This document shows, one piece after another, positions 8,027 through 16,805 of a stretch of 64,000 nucleotides of DNA. A model generated the notes under the pieces. That model saw only the letters and a list, made by a program, of their open reading frames with translations, had not been told where the DNA came from and made no database searches. The translations under genes were made by a program, and so were the position numbers. Every line of letters starts with the position of its first letter. The stretch's first letter is position 1. This DNA is from Pseudomonas benzenivorans (GTDB lineage Bacteria > Pseudomonadota > Gammaproteobacteria > Pseudomonadales > Pseudomonadaceae): contig NZ_FNCT01000014.1 of assembly GCF_900100495.1 (NCBI RefSeq), positions 62,001 through 126,000 of the forward strand. The letters run 5' to 3'.

Positions 8027-9676
8027 TTACATCATGCCGCCCATGCCACCCATGCCACCCATGCCGCCCATGTCCGGCATGCCGCCGGCCGGCTTGTCGT
8101 CGGCCGCGTCACCGACCATGGCTTCGGTGGTGATCATCAGGCTGCCGATGGAGGTGGCCGCCTGCAGCGCCGAACGGGTGACCTTGGCCGGATCGAGGAT
8201 ACCCATCTCGATCATGTCGCCATACACGCCGGTCGCCGCGTTGTAGCCGAAGTTGCCAGTGCCTTGCTTGACCTTGTCGACCACCACGCTCGGCTCGTCG
8301 CCGGCGTTGGCGACGATCTGGCGCAGCGGCGCTTCGACCGCACGACGCAGCAGGGCGATGCCGACGTTCTGGTCTTCGTTGTCGCCCTTCAGCTCGGCGA
8401 TGGCCTGCAGGGCACGCACCAGGGCCACGCCGCCGCCAGGCACCACGCCTTCTTCGACGGCTGCGCGGGTCGCGTGCAGGGCGTCTTCGACGCGGGCCTT
8501 CTTCTCTTTCATCTCGACTTCGGTGCCGGCACCGACCTTGATCACCGCAACACCGCCAGCCAGCTTGGCCAGACGCTCTTGCAGCTTCTCCTTGTCGTAG
8601 TCGGAGGAAGTGTCTTCGACTTGCTTGCGGATCTGCGCCACGCGGGCTTCGATGTCGGCTTGCTGGCCGGCGCCGTCGATGATGGTGGTGTTTTCCTTGC
8701 TCAGCACGACACGCTTGGCATTACCCAGGTGCTCCAGGCTGGCGCCTTCCAGGCTCAGGCCGACTTCTTCGCTGATCACGGTACCGCCGGTGAGGATGGC
8801 GATGTCCTGCAGCATGGCCTTGCGGCGGTCGCCGAAGCCCGGTGCCTTGACGGCTGCGACCTTGACGATGCCGCGCATGTTGTTGACCACCAGGGTGGCC
8901 AGCGCTTCGCCTTCGACGTCTTCGGCGACGATCAGCAGCGGACGGCCGGCCTTGGCCACGGCTTCCAGCACCGGCAGCATTTCGCGGATGTTGGAGATCT
9001 TCTTGTCGACCAGCAGGATCAGCGGAGCTTCCAGCTCGGCGACCATGGTGTCCGGCTTGTTGATGAAGTACGGCGACAGGTAGCCACGGTCGAACTGCAT
9101 GCCTTCGACGACCGACAGTTCGTTTTCCAGGCCCGAACCTTCCTCGACGGTGATCACGCCTTCTTTACCGACTTTTTCCATGGCTTCGGCAATGATGTCG
9201 CCGATGGAGCTGTCGGAGTTGGCGGAGATGGTGCCGACCTGGGCAATCGCCTTGGTGTCGGTGCACGGCTTGGACAGGCTCTTGAGCTGGGCGACGATGG
9301 CGATGGTGGCCTTGTCGATGCCGCGCTTGAGGTCCATCGGGTTCATGCCGGCGGCAACGGCCTTCAGGCCTTCGCTGACGATGGCCTGGGCCAGTACGGT
9401 GGCGGTGGTGGTGCCGTCACCGGCTTCGTCGTTGGCCTTGGACGCGACGTCCTTGACCAGCTGCGCGCCCATGTTCTCGAAGCGGTCTTTCAGCTCGATT
9501 TCCTTGGCGACGGAAACGCCGTCCTTGGTGATGGTCGGAGCGCCGAAGCTCTTCTCGAGAATCACGTTACGGCCTTTCGGGCCCAGGGTCGCCTTGACGG
9601 CATCGGCCAGGACGTTGACGCCGGCGAGCATTTTCTTGCGGGCGGAGTCGCCGAATTTGACTTCTTTAGCAGCCAT
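8027..9676 (-). CDS. groL: Chaperonin GroEL (Hsp60)
   Basis: A 549-residue ATP-dependent chaperonin subunit, forming the double-ring folding chamber closed by GroES in the cytoplasm. It begins MAAKEVKFGDSARKKMLAGV, carries the nucleotide-site stretch GDGTTTATVLA and ends in the typical Gly-Gly-Met tail (GGMGGMGGMGGMM). Length fits the family. The groES gene is 48 nt upstream in the same operon, and a heat-shock promoter precedes groES. Confidence 0.98.
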   Translation of the reverse strand: MAAKEVKFGDSARKKMLAGVNVLADAVKATLGPKGRNVILEKSFGAPTITKDGVSVAKEIELKDRFENMGAQLVKDVASKANDEAGDGTTTATVLAQAIVSEGLKAVAAGMNPMDLKRGIDKATIAIVAQLKSLSKPCTDTKAIAQVGTISANSDSSIGDIIAEAMEKVGKEGVITVEEGSGLENELSVVEGMQFDRGYLSPYFINKPDTMVAELEAPLILLVDKKISNIREMLPVLEAVAKAGRPLLIVAEDVEGEALATLVVNNMRGIVKVAAVKAPGFGDRRKAMLQDIAILTGGTVISEEVGLSLEGASLEHLGNAKRVVLSKENTTIIDGAGQQADIEARVAQIRKQVEDTSSDYDKEKLQERLAKLAGGVAVIKVGAGTEVEMKEKKARVEDALHATRAAVEEGVVPGGGVALVRALQAIAELKGDNEDQNVGIALLRRAVEAPLRQIVANAGDEPSVVVDKVKQGTGNFGYNAATGVYGDMIEMGILDPAKVTRSALQAATSIGSLMITTEAMVGDAADDKPAGGMPDMGGMGGMGGMGGMM

Positions 9677-9724
9677 GTTGATTGATCCTTAAATTCTTGA
9701 CGGTTGAACGGAGATTCGTAGGAA

Positions 9725-10018
9725 TCAGGCTTCGATGACGGCGAGGATTTCGCTCTCGCCCATCACCAGCAGGTCTTCGCCGTCGACCTTGACGGTGTTG
9801 CTGCCCGAATACGGGCCGAACACCACCTTGTCACCGACCTTGACGGCCAGCGGACGTACTTCGCCGTTGTCCAGCACGCGACCGGTACCGACGGCGACGA
9901 TCTCGCCCTGGTTCGGCTTCTCGGCAGCGGAACCCGGCAGCACGATGCCACCTGCGGTTTTGGTCTCTTCTTCGCTGCGACGGATCACGACGCGGTCATG
10001 CAGAGGACGAAGCTTCAT
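9725..10018 (-). CDS. groS: Co-chaperonin GroES
   Basis: A 97-residue heptameric lid of the GroEL chamber. It begins MKLRPLHDRVVIRRSEEETK and contains the mobile loop (TAGGIVLPGSAAEKPNQG). The start at 10018 gives exactly the usual family length and has a GGGAGA ribosome site; the open frame continues upstream but lacks conservation. First gene of the groESL operon. Confidence 0.98.
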   Translation of the reverse strand: MKLRPLHDRVVIRRSEEETKTAGGIVLPGSAAEKPNQGEIVAVGTGRVLDNGEVRPLAVKVGDKVVFGPYSGSNTVKVDGEDLLVMGESEILAVIEA

Positions 10019-10210
10019 TGTCGATCTCTCCCAGTAGGTTATTTTCATCGGCCGGTGCATACACCGGCGGGTTAGCAAAGTCCGGCGATGCCGGTTGCGT
10101 TTGCCCGATGGCTGGTACGTTCAGTCGCTTGACTGCCCTTCCAGGCCACCTGGCACAACGCTGAAGTCTGTTCTGCCGAAACCGGCAGAAAACCTTGCGG
10201 TGACCGCTAC

Positions 10211-10236
10211 ATAAGGGCATGCAAGGGGATTTCAAG
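10211..10236 (-). promoter_or_regulatory. Sigma32-type heat-shock promoter of groESL
   Basis: On the minus strand CTTGAAA (10230-10236) is followed 12 nt later by CCCTTAT (10211-10217), close to the sigma32 pattern CTTGAAA-N11-16-CCCCATnT. The predicted transcript would have a leader of roughly 185 nt before groES. No CIRCE-type inverted repeat was seen. Confidence 0.65.
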
Positions 10237-10310
10237 GGTAGCTGGCGATTTTTTTTGCGCCCCACGCTCGACTCGGCGGCGCCCAGCGGGACCGGGCCGA
10301 TCGCGCCAGC

Positions 10311-10775
10311 TCAGTCGCGACGCTCGTACTCGCCTTCCAGCACATTCGGTTGGGCCGCACCTGGCCGGGTCTGTCCGGAACGGGCCGCCAGGTCGTCGGC
10401 GAAGGCGCGCTGGCGCATGGCCTGCTCGGCGGCGCGCTGGCGCAGCTTGTTGACCAGCAGGCGGCGGGTGAAGGGAATCAGGCACAGCACGCCGACGATA
10501 TCGCTGATGAAGCCCGGCAACAGCAGCAGGCCGCCGCCGACGGCGATCAGCAGGCCTTCGAGCATTTCCTGTTCGGGCAACTCGCCACGCGCCAGCTTCT
10601 CGCGGGCGCGCCAGGCAGTGGCGACGCCGGCGACGCGCAGCAGCACGCTGCCGAGGATCGCCGTGCCGATCACCAGCAACAGGGTCGGCAGCACGCCAAT
10701 CGCGCTGCCCACCTGGATCAGCAGAGCCAGCTCGATGAGCGGGAACAGCAGGAACAAAAACAGAAAAACACGCAT
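10311..10775 (-). CDS. fxsA: FxsA-family membrane protein
   Basis: A 154-residue protein of the FxsA family, whose E. coli member relieves phage T7 exclusion by F when overproduced; its normal role is unclear. Hydrophobic segments lie near residues 3-22, 26-45 and 75-105 (GGGLLLLPGFISDIVG is a family signature), followed by a hydrophilic C-terminal tail. ATG 10775 with AAGGAA about 8 nt upstream is preferred over a TTG one codon earlier. It lies just upstream of groESL, as usual in pseudomonads, but is separated from it by the heat-shock promoter. Confidence 0.88.
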   Translation of the reverse strand: MRVFLFLFLLFPLIELALLIQVGSAIGVLPTLLLVIGTAILGSVLLRVAGVATAWRAREKLARGELPEQEMLEGLLIAVGGGLLLLPGFISDIVGVLCLIPFTRRLLVNKLRQRAAEQAMRQRAFADDLAARSGQTRPGAAQPNVLEGEYERRD

Positions 10776-10838
10776 CAAGGGTTCCTTAGCGGAAGAACGG
10801 CTTCCAATAAGAGTGAAGTATGGGGTAATCCGCCCAAT

Positions 10839-11609
10839 TCAAGCCGAAGCGCCGCCGTCGGTCGGCCAGGTAGCCGCGCGCGCCAACTGCACCAAGGCCT
10901 GGCGCACCTCGGTGGGACTGTTACAGGATGTTGGAAAGGCCAGCCAGTACAGGCTCTGACCGATGCGTAGGTGAAAGCCCTCGCTGTCGATGCCGACCAA
11001 CTCGGCCGGGGCATCGCCCGGCAGGCCGGCCAACTCGACGTAATGGGCGATGGCAGCGGCGTGATCCCGATTCATGTGCTCGAGCATGCCCTGCTCCACA
11101 TCGCCGGCTGCCGCAGCAGTGGCTGCCACAGCACCGGCTGCCGCAGCAAACGGGTTGGCCAGGGCCACCCGGTCGAGCCAGTGGATCGCGCCAAAACCGC
11201 CGATATAGCGCCAGCGCACCGGAGCGAGCACCCAGAAGTCGAAGTCGTGGACCCGATGGTAGTCCCGCGACTGGGGAAAATAGCGGTAATAACGCGCCGC
11301 GGCGGCCTCGATGGCCGCTTCGTCACACAACTGTCGCGCTTCGGCGAGCAGAGTGAGACGGCCGACCGCCTGCACATCCTCGGCGCCCCGCTCGCCCACC
11401 AGCAGCGAGCATTTGGCGTCCTGCCCGAGGTTATGGGTGTGCTGGGCGATGCGGCTGATCAGGATCAACGGCCAGCCCTGGGCATCCAGGCAGTAGGGCA
11501 CCACCGATCCGAAAGGGAAGCCGGGCATGGCTTTCGAATGGGTGGAGAGCACTCCGCGGTATTCCTTGAGCAGCAATTCTCGGGCATGCTTGCCGGCTTT
11601 CACGCTCAC
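10839..11609 (-). CDS. HugZ-family (PNPOx-like plus DUF2470) protein
   Basis: A 256-residue protein with an N-terminal split-barrel PNPOx-like domain (ATHSKAMPGFPFGSVVPYCLD-like start of the fold) and a C-terminal DUF2470 domain (MLEHMNRDHAAAIAHY) as in heme-binding HugZ proteins. A role in heme handling is inferred from family only. The start is GTG 11609, with GAGGAG seven nt upstream; a second GTG lies two codons later. The domains are joined by an Ala-rich linker encoded by a 30-nt-period repeat (15-mer at 11104-11118 and 11134-11148), making it somewhat longer than relatives. Confidence 0.8.
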   Translation of the reverse strand: MSVKAGKHARELLLKEYRGVLSTHSKAMPGFPFGSVVPYCLDAQGWPLILISRIAQHTHNLGQDAKCSLLVGERGAEDVQAVGRLTLLAEARQLCDEAAIEAAAARYYRYFPQSRDYHRVHDFDFWVLAPVRWRYIGGFGAIHWLDRVALANPFAAAAGAVAATAAAAGDVEQGMLEHMNRDHAAAIAHYVELAGLPGDAPAELVGIDSEGFHLRIGQSLYWLAFPTSCNSPTEVRQALVQLARAATWPTDGGASA

Positions 11610-11712
11610 CTTATGACTCCTCGCAAAGAATCCGTCATAAACGGACAGGCGCCTAGAGTAGCGGTTTGCAGGCTCCGGCGGGGTAAACGCAACATTTTGA
11701 GGGGATAACGCG

Positions 11713-12471
11713 ATGCAACTGCAAGATAAAGTCATCATCATCACCGGCGGCTGCCAGGGTCTGGGCCGTGCCATGGGCGAATACCTGGCGGCCAAGGGCG
11801 TCAAACTGGCCCTGGTCGACCTCAACCAGGAAAAACTCGACGAAGCCGTGGCCGCCTGCAAGGCCCTCGGCGTCGAGGCGCGCGCCTACCTGTGCAACGT
11901 CGCCAATGAAGAGCAGGTGACCCACATGGTCGCCCAGGTCGCCGAGGACTTCGGCGCGATCAACGGCCTGGTCAACAACGCCGGGATCCTGCGCGACGGC
12001 CTGACCATCAAGGTCAAGGACGGCGAAATGAGCAAGATGAGCCTGGCCCAGTGGCAGTCGGTGATCGACGTCAACCTGACCGGCGTGTTCCTCTGCACCC
12101 GCGAAGTGGCGGCGAAGATGATCGAGCTGCAGAGCCAGGGCGCGATCGTCAACATCTCCTCGATTTCCCGCGCCGGCAACATCGGCCAGGCCAACTACTC
12201 CGCGGCCAAGGCCGGGGTCGCCGCCGATACCGTGGTCTGGGCCAAGGAGCTGGCGCGTTACGGCATCCGCGTGGCCGGCGTGGCACCGGGTTTCATCGAA
12301 ACCGAGATGACCCTGAGCATGAAGCCCGACGCCCTGGAGAAGATGACCTCCGGGATCCCCCTGCGGCGCATGGGCAAACCGGCGGAGATCGCCCACTCGG
12401 TGGCCTACATCCTGGAAAACGACTACTACACCGGTCGCATCCTGGAATTGGATGGTGGCCTGCGCCTGTAA
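11713..12471 (+). CDS. SDR-family oxidoreductase (FabG-like)
   Basis: A 252-residue short-chain dehydrogenase/reductase. The NAD(P)-binding motif TGGCQGLG is at residues 12-19, NNAG follows near 90, and the catalytic YSAAK comes after a Ser-rich strand (NISSISRAG). The Asp in LVDLNQ after strand 2 suggests NAD preference. The chain has an extra segment after NNAG compared with FabG. It starts at ATG 11713 behind GAGGGG and is followed by a strong terminator, so it is probably monocistronic. The substrate is unknown. Confidence 0.88.
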   Translation: MQLQDKVIIITGGCQGLGRAMGEYLAAKGVKLALVDLNQEKLDEAVAACKALGVEARAYLCNVANEEQVTHMVAQVAEDFGAINGLVNNAGILRDGLTIKVKDGEMSKMSLAQWQSVIDVNLTGVFLCTREVAAKMIELQSQGAIVNISSISRAGNIGQANYSAAKAGVAADTVVWAKELARYGIRVAGVAPGFIETEMTLSMKPDALEKMTSGIPLRRMGKPAEIAHSVAYILENDYYTGRILELDGGLRL

Positions 12472-12487
12472 TCGCCCGTCCCGCGAC

Positions 12488-12519
12488 GAAAGAAGCCCCG
12501 CCTGTGCGGGGCTTCTTTC
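12488..12519. terminator. Bidirectional terminator between SDR and DUF481 genes
   Basis: Perfect 14-bp stem (12488-12501 with 12506-12519, loop CTGT) whose arms carry A-rich and T-rich ends in both directions, placed between two convergent genes. Confidence 0.88.
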
Positions 12520-12543
12520 ATTCATGCACCGCTCGGATCAGGC

Positions 12544-13548
12544 TTACCAACCGACCCCGAAGCCCAGGCTGTAGCGGGTCTCGTCCAGCTCGCCCTCGGC
12601 GCCGCTGACCAGGTCCTTCTCGGCTTTCATATGCAGCGAAGCCCAGCTGTTGACCTTGTAGCGCAGGCCCACATCGGCATCCAGGGTGTAGTCGGCGACA
12701 TTGGCCAGCGGCTTGCCGACCTCGCCGGTGCTGAACAGCTCCATGCTCTTGCCGATCAGGTAGCGGTTGTAGTCCCACTTCATGCTGAGGGCGTAGAAGT
12801 TGTCCTTCTCGCCGGTGGAATACTGGTAGTCGGTGCGGTTGAGCAGGCCGGCCACGGAGAAGGCGCCCAGTTCGTTGTCCCAGAACTGGTAACCCGGACC
12901 GGTACCGACCGTGCGCTGGCGCTCCAGCTCCTCGATCTGGTCGTGCTTGTACTCCAGGCGGCCCTGCCAGAACCAGTGCTCGTCGAGGAACCGGTCGAGG
13001 GCGTACTCGGCGGCCCAGTTGTCGGTGGCCACCACGCCGTCCTGGTACTCGCGGTCGTAACCGGCTTCCGCGTTGTGCCGCCACAAGCCATGGCGCGCCT
13101 GGGTCTTCAGGTCGATCTCGTAATCGTCGGTATCGGTCTCGGCCCGCTTGTAGTCCAGCGCCGCATCGAGGTTGCCCTTCCAGGTCAGGTCCTCGACCAG
13201 CGGCTTGGGCTTCAAGATCTGCTGGATGCTGGCCAGTTCGATGGTGCGCGGCGCCTCGCCGTTGGCCAGCACGACCTTGCCCGGCTCGGCGGCATGCAGC
13301 GACTTGGCGCGCTCGCCGGTCACCGCGTCTTCCTTGATCAGCAACTCCTGGTCGCTTTCCAGGGTGGCGATCTTCTTCCAATCCAGGCGGATGGAGCCGC
13401 CGTACTCGGTTTCCAGCAGCAATTTGCCGCCGTCGAAGAACTTGATCTTGCCGCTCAGGCGATCACCGTTCTTCAACCAAACGGTATCGGCCAGCAGCGG
13501 GGTTGCGGCCACGGAAAGGGCCAGGCACAGCAGGGATCTGGAAAACAT
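12544..13548 (-). CDS. DUF481 outer-membrane beta-barrel protein (YdiY-like)
   Basis: A 334-residue protein with a cleavable signal peptide (MFSRSLLCLALSVAATPLLA, then DTVWLKNGDR). Residues about 20-110 form a small N-terminal domain (VWLKNGDRLSGKIKFFDGG), and about 115-334 are alternating amphipathic strands of the DUF481 family ending in aromatic GFGVGW, as expected for an outer-membrane barrel. No ligand can be named. The ATG at 13548 starts directly at the signal peptide, but no good Shine-Dalgarno is visible. A GATAAT -10-like box is at 13588-13593 on the minus strand. Confidence 0.82.
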   Translation of the reverse strand: MFSRSLLCLALSVAATPLLADTVWLKNGDRLSGKIKFFDGGKLLLETEYGGSIRLDWKKIATLESDQELLIKEDAVTGERAKSLHAAEPGKVVLANGEAPRTIELASIQQILKPKPLVEDLTWKGNLDAALDYKRAETDTDDYEIDLKTQARHGLWRHNAEAGYDREYQDGVVATDNWAAEYALDRFLDEHWFWQGRLEYKHDQIEELERQRTVGTGPGYQFWDNELGAFSVAGLLNRTDYQYSTGEKDNFYALSMKWDYNRYLIGKSMELFSTGEVGKPLANVADYTLDADVGLRYKVNSWASLHMKAEKDLVSGAEGELDETRYSLGFGVGW

Positions 13549-13852
13549 AGGCGGACAAGTACTGCTCTGATTCGCGAAAAGCCGGGCATTATCCGCAGGC
13601 CCGACGCCTGAGCAAGGACTGACCGACGGAATCCAGTCGAGTTCAAGCGAATCGACCAACGTTACCCTGCCAACCGCCCTCGGCCCTTGCCGGCCGCGGC
13701 CAACTGTTGGCCGTGCGCGTGGTCCAACCCGGGCGGCGCACCGGCAGGGGTTTGTCGCAGCGCCGGGGCTCGCTATCCTGCCAGTCGCCCAATCCCAGGC
13801 CGGCAGACTTGGTTTCCCGACGAGCACAACCCAGTAGAGGACGCGTAGCAGG
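13549..13852. other. Divergent intergenic region DUF481 / ATL genes
   Basis: 304 nt between divergent genes. It holds a GATAAT box for the minus strand (13588-13593, with TTGCTC 16 nt upstream) and a 15-nt palindrome GGCCAACTGTTGGCC at 13698-13712 that could be an operator or a short hairpin. No coding sequence is supported. Confidence 0.45.
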
Positions 13853-14245
13853 ATGACCCGTCGACACGCGACAACGCCGGCAGCCGCCGCCCAGCGCGCC
13901 ACCGCGCCCCTCTCGGCGGCAAGCCAGGAGGCACGCCGCGAGGCGCTGTATCTGGTGCTCGCGCAGGTACCGCCGGGCAAGGTGGTCAGCTACGGACAAC
14001 TGGCCGAGATGGCCGGCCTCGGCCGCGCGGCGCGCTGGGTCGGACGTACCCTCAGCCAGTTGCCGGAGGGCACCAGCCTGCCCTGGCACCGGGTGATCGC
14101 CGCGGGCGGGCGCCTGAGCCTGGCCGCGGGCAGTGTTTCCGGCAACGAGCAGCGGGCGCGCCTGCGGGCCGAAGGCGTGCTTGTCCATAACGATCGGGTG
14201 GATATCCGACGGCACGGCTGGCGTCCGATGGAGCACAGCGGTTAG
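13853..14245 (+). CDS. Alkyltransferase-like protein (ATL, MGMT family)
   Basis: A 130-residue protein matching the DNA-binding domain of O6-alkylguanine-DNA alkyltransferase (VPPGKVVSYGQLAEMAGL, then ARWVGRTLSQLP). The active-site motif PCHR is replaced by PWHR in LPWHRVI, so it cannot accept an alkyl group. ATL proteins bind O6-alkylguanine and flag it for nucleotide excision repair; that role is inferred from the family. The first 25 or so residues are an Ala-rich extension, so the true start may be further downstream. The ampG gene starts 43 nt after it. Confidence 0.85.
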   Translation: MTRRHATTPAAAAQRATAPLSAASQEARREALYLVLAQVPPGKVVSYGQLAEMAGLGRAARWVGRTLSQLPEGTSLPWHRVIAAGGRLSLAAGSVSGNEQRARLRAEGVLVHNDRVDIRRHGWRPMEHSG

Positions 14246-14288
14246 AGTGCGCCCTTTATTAGGTCACCCCCAGGCTGATACCCGCCCA

Positions 14289-15833
14289 ATGCCTCGAAAA
14301 AGCTGGCGCGATGCCCTCGCTGCCTACTCCAGCCCCGCCACGCTGGTTCTCCTGCTCCTCGGGTTCGCCGCCGGCCTGCCCTACATGCTGGTGTTCTCGA
14401 CGCTTTCCGTCTGGCTGCGCGAGGCCGGGGTAGCGCGCGAGACCATCGGCTTCGCCAGCCTGATCGGTCTGGCCTACGCCTTCAAATGGGTCTGGTCGCC
14501 GCTGCTCGACCAGTGGCGCCTGCCGCTGCTCGGCGCGCTCGGCCGCCGGCGTTCCTGGCTGGTGCTGGCGCAGGTACTGGTCGCCGTCGGCCTGGCCGGC
14601 ATGGCGCTGTGCGACCCGCAGACCAGGCTGACCTGGCTGATCTCCCTGGCGGTGCTGGTGGCCTTCGCCTCCGCCACCCAGGACATCGCCATCGACGCCT
14701 ACCGCCTGGAGATCGTCGAAGACACCCGCCAGGCCGCGCTGGCCGCCAGCTACATGGCCGGCTATCGGGTCGCGGCGCTGCTGGCCACCGCCGGCGCGCT
14801 GTATTTCGCCGAGGGCTTCGGCTCCACCGTGCAGCTCTACCAGCACGGCGCCTGGGCCGGCACCTACCTGCTGTTCGCCCTGCTGATGCTGCCGGCCCTG
14901 CTGACCAGCCTGTGGATGCGCGAACCGCCGGTGCCGCTGCAGACCCAAATGGCCGCCGCGCGCTACGGCTTCAGCCACCAGATGGTCTCGGTGCTGGTGC
15001 TGATCGTCCTGCTGGTCTCGGTGCCGGCGATGTTCACCCAGTTCTACTACACCGACTTCGCCAGCGTGGTGCGCGGCGAGGCGAGCATGCTCGACCTGCT
15101 GCTGGAAGACCGCGCCTTCCTGCGCGCCCTGCTCTACACCATCCTCACCAGCCTGTGCCTGTCGCGCATCGGCCGGATCGGCCTGGCGCCGGTGCTGACG
15201 CCGGTCAACGACTTCATCGTCCGCTACCGCTGGCAAGCCCTGCTGCTGCTCGGGCTGATCGCCACCTACCGCATGTCGGACACGGTGATGGGGGTGATGG
15301 CCAACGTGTTCTACATCGACCAGGGCTTCACCAAGGACCAGATCGCCAGCGTCAGCAAGCTGTTCGGCCTGGTCATGACCCTGCTCGGCGCCGGGGTCGG
15401 CGGCCTGCTGATCGTGCGCTTCGGCATCCTGCCGATCCTGTTCATCGGCGGCGCGGCCTCGGCGGCGACCAACCTGCTGTTCCTGCTCCTGGCCGGCATG
15501 GGCGCCAACCTGCAGATGCTGATCCTGACCATCTGCGCCGACAACTTCAGCGCCGGGCTGGCCACCGCAGCCTTCGTCGCCTACCTGTCGAGCCTGACCA
15601 ACCTGAAGTTCTCCGCCACCCAGTACGCCCTGCTCAGCTCGATCATGCTGCTGCTGCCGCGGCTGATCGGCGGCTATTCCGGGGTGATGGTGGAAAAGCT
15701 CGGCTACGCCCAGTTCTTCCTCGCCACCGCCCTGCTGGGGCTGCCGACCCTGGTGCTGATCGCCCTGCAATGGCGCCGCGAAGGCCCGCAGGCCAATGGC
15801 TCGACCCCGGCGGCGCCGCCCGAGCAGGCATGA
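14289..15833 (+). CDS. ampG: AmpG-type muropeptide permease (MFS)
   Basis: A 514-residue major-facilitator protein with about 12-14 predicted membrane helices. It imports anhydro-muropeptides released from peptidoglycan, feeding cell-wall recycling and ampC beta-lactamase induction. Family motifs include LGFAAGLPYMLVFSTLSVWL, FKWVWSPLLDQW and ASATQDIAIDAYRLE. ATG 14289 was chosen because it gives the conserved N-terminus; the frame extends 52 codons upstream through the previous gene. Synteny fits P. aeruginosa PA4393. A hairpin terminator follows immediately. Confidence 0.93.
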   Translation: MPRKSWRDALAAYSSPATLVLLLLGFAAGLPYMLVFSTLSVWLREAGVARETIGFASLIGLAYAFKWVWSPLLDQWRLPLLGALGRRRSWLVLAQVLVAVGLAGMALCDPQTRLTWLISLAVLVAFASATQDIAIDAYRLEIVEDTRQAALAASYMAGYRVAALLATAGALYFAEGFGSTVQLYQHGAWAGTYLLFALLMLPALLTSLWMREPPVPLQTQMAAARYGFSHQMVSVLVLIVLLVSVPAMFTQFYYTDFASVVRGEASMLDLLLEDRAFLRALLYTILTSLCLSRIGRIGLAPVLTPVNDFIVRYRWQALLLLGLIATYRMSDTVMGVMANVFYIDQGFTKDQIASVSKLFGLVMTLLGAGVGGLLIVRFGILPILFIGGAASAATNLLFLLLAGMGANLQMLILTICADNFSAGLATAAFVAYLSSLTNLKFSATQYALLSSIMLLLPRLIGGYSGVMVEKLGYAQFFLATALLGLPTLVLIALQWRREGPQANGSTPAAPPEQA

Positions 15834-15835
15834 AG

Positions 15836-15859
15836 AAGCCCCGCGATTGCGGGGCTTTT
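15836..15859. terminator. Terminator between convergent ampG and mscS genes
   Basis: 9-bp stem AAGCCCCGC / GCGGGGCTT (15836-15844 with 15849-15857) with a short T run on the plus strand, starting 3 nt after the ampG stop. Confidence 0.8.
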
Positions 15860-15876
15860 GCTTGCTGCGGCCGACT

Positions 15877-16704
15877 TCAGCTCGACTGCAGCAGATGCAC
15901 CACGCGCTGCGGGAACGGGATGCCGATGCCGGCCTCGCTCAGGCGCTCCTTGGCCAGTTCGGTGAAGGCGAAGGTCACCGGCCAGTAGTCCGCCGTGTCC
16001 ACCCACACCCGCAGCGACAGGTTGACCGCGCTGTCGCCCAGGCCGGTGACGAACACCACCGGCGCCGGATCGCGCTGTACCCGCGGGTCTTCGGCGATCT
16101 GCAGCAACACCTCGCGCGCCTTCTTGATGTCGCTGGCGTAGTCGATGCCCAGGTTGATGTCGACACGGCGCGTGGCTTCGCGCGAATAGTTGGTGATGTG
16201 GCCATTCGACAGGCTGCCGTTGGGCACTATCACCACCTTGTTGTCGGCGGTCTTCAGGGTGGTGTGGAAGATCTGGATGCTGTCGACGCTGCCCGCCACG
16301 CCCTGCCCCTCGATCCAGTCGCCGGCGCGGAACGGGCGGAACAGCATGATCAGCACACCGCCGGCGAAATTCGCCAGGCTGCCCTGCAGCGCCAGGCCGA
16401 TGGCCAGGCCGGCGGCACCGATCACCGCGATGAAGGAGGTGGTCTCGACGCCGATCATCGAGGCCACGCTGACCAGCAGCAGCACCTTGAGGACGATGCT
16501 CGCCAGGCTGCCGATAAAGCTGTGCAAGGCGCGGTCGACCTTGCGCGAGTCCAGCAGGCTGCCGACCTTGTGGGTCAGGGTGTTGATCAGCCACCAGCCG
16601 ATCAGCAGGGTGAACAGCGCCAGAGTCAGCTTGCCGCTGTAGTTCAACAGCACCGGCAGCCAGGTCTCGGACATCTTCACCAGTTGTTCGACGTTCATTT
16701 CCAT
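15877..16704 (-). CDS. Small-conductance mechanosensitive channel (MscS family)
   Basis: A 275-residue MscS-type channel that opens under membrane tension to release solutes. It has three N-terminal helices, with the pore-lining TM3 region AAGLAIGLALQGSLANFAGG, then the beta domain (GDWIEGQGVAGSVDSIQIFHT) and the alpha/beta C-terminal domain. Its length is near that of E. coli MscS (286). Start ATG 16704 has GGAG 10 nt upstream; an ATG five codons earlier is possible. Confidence 0.92.
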   Translation of the reverse strand: MEMNVEQLVKMSETWLPVLLNYSGKLTLALFTLLIGWWLINTLTHKVGSLLDSRKVDRALHSFIGSLASIVLKVLLLVSVASMIGVETTSFIAVIGAAGLAIGLALQGSLANFAGGVLIMLFRPFRAGDWIEGQGVAGSVDSIQIFHTTLKTADNKVVIVPNGSLSNGHITNYSREATRRVDINLGIDYASDIKKAREVLLQIAEDPRVQRDPAPVVFVTGLGDSAVNLSLRVWVDTADYWPVTFAFTELAKERLSEAGIGIPFPQRVVHLLQSS

Positions 16705-16729
16705 CAGACAGCGCTCCATTTCGAGACGT

Positions 16730-16761
16730 AAAAAAGACCGCCATGGCAAGCCATGGCGGTC
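16730..16761 (-). terminator. Terminator of yajQ
   Basis: Perfect 12-bp stem GACCGCCATGGC / GCCATGGCGGTC (16736-16747 with 16750-16761) followed on the minus strand by a six-U run from 16730-16735. Confidence 0.85.
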
Positions 16762-16805
16762 GATTCGCTAGCACAACCAATGCGACGCCAGTCCGCCGCA
16801 GAGGT

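Noticed and set aside
8003..9685. 560-codon open frame on the plus strand opposite groEL
   Set aside because: Antisense shadow of groEL; it has no ribosome site or family similarity.
10249..10256. Run of eight T before groESL, looked at as a terminator
   Set aside because: It reads as A on the minus strand where fxsA and groESL are transcribed, and no stem precedes it on the plus strand.
13698..13712. 15-nt palindrome as an operator
   Set aside because: Short palindromes of this composition are expected by chance in such GC-rich DNA; no second copy or known regulator match was found, so it is only noted within the gap.
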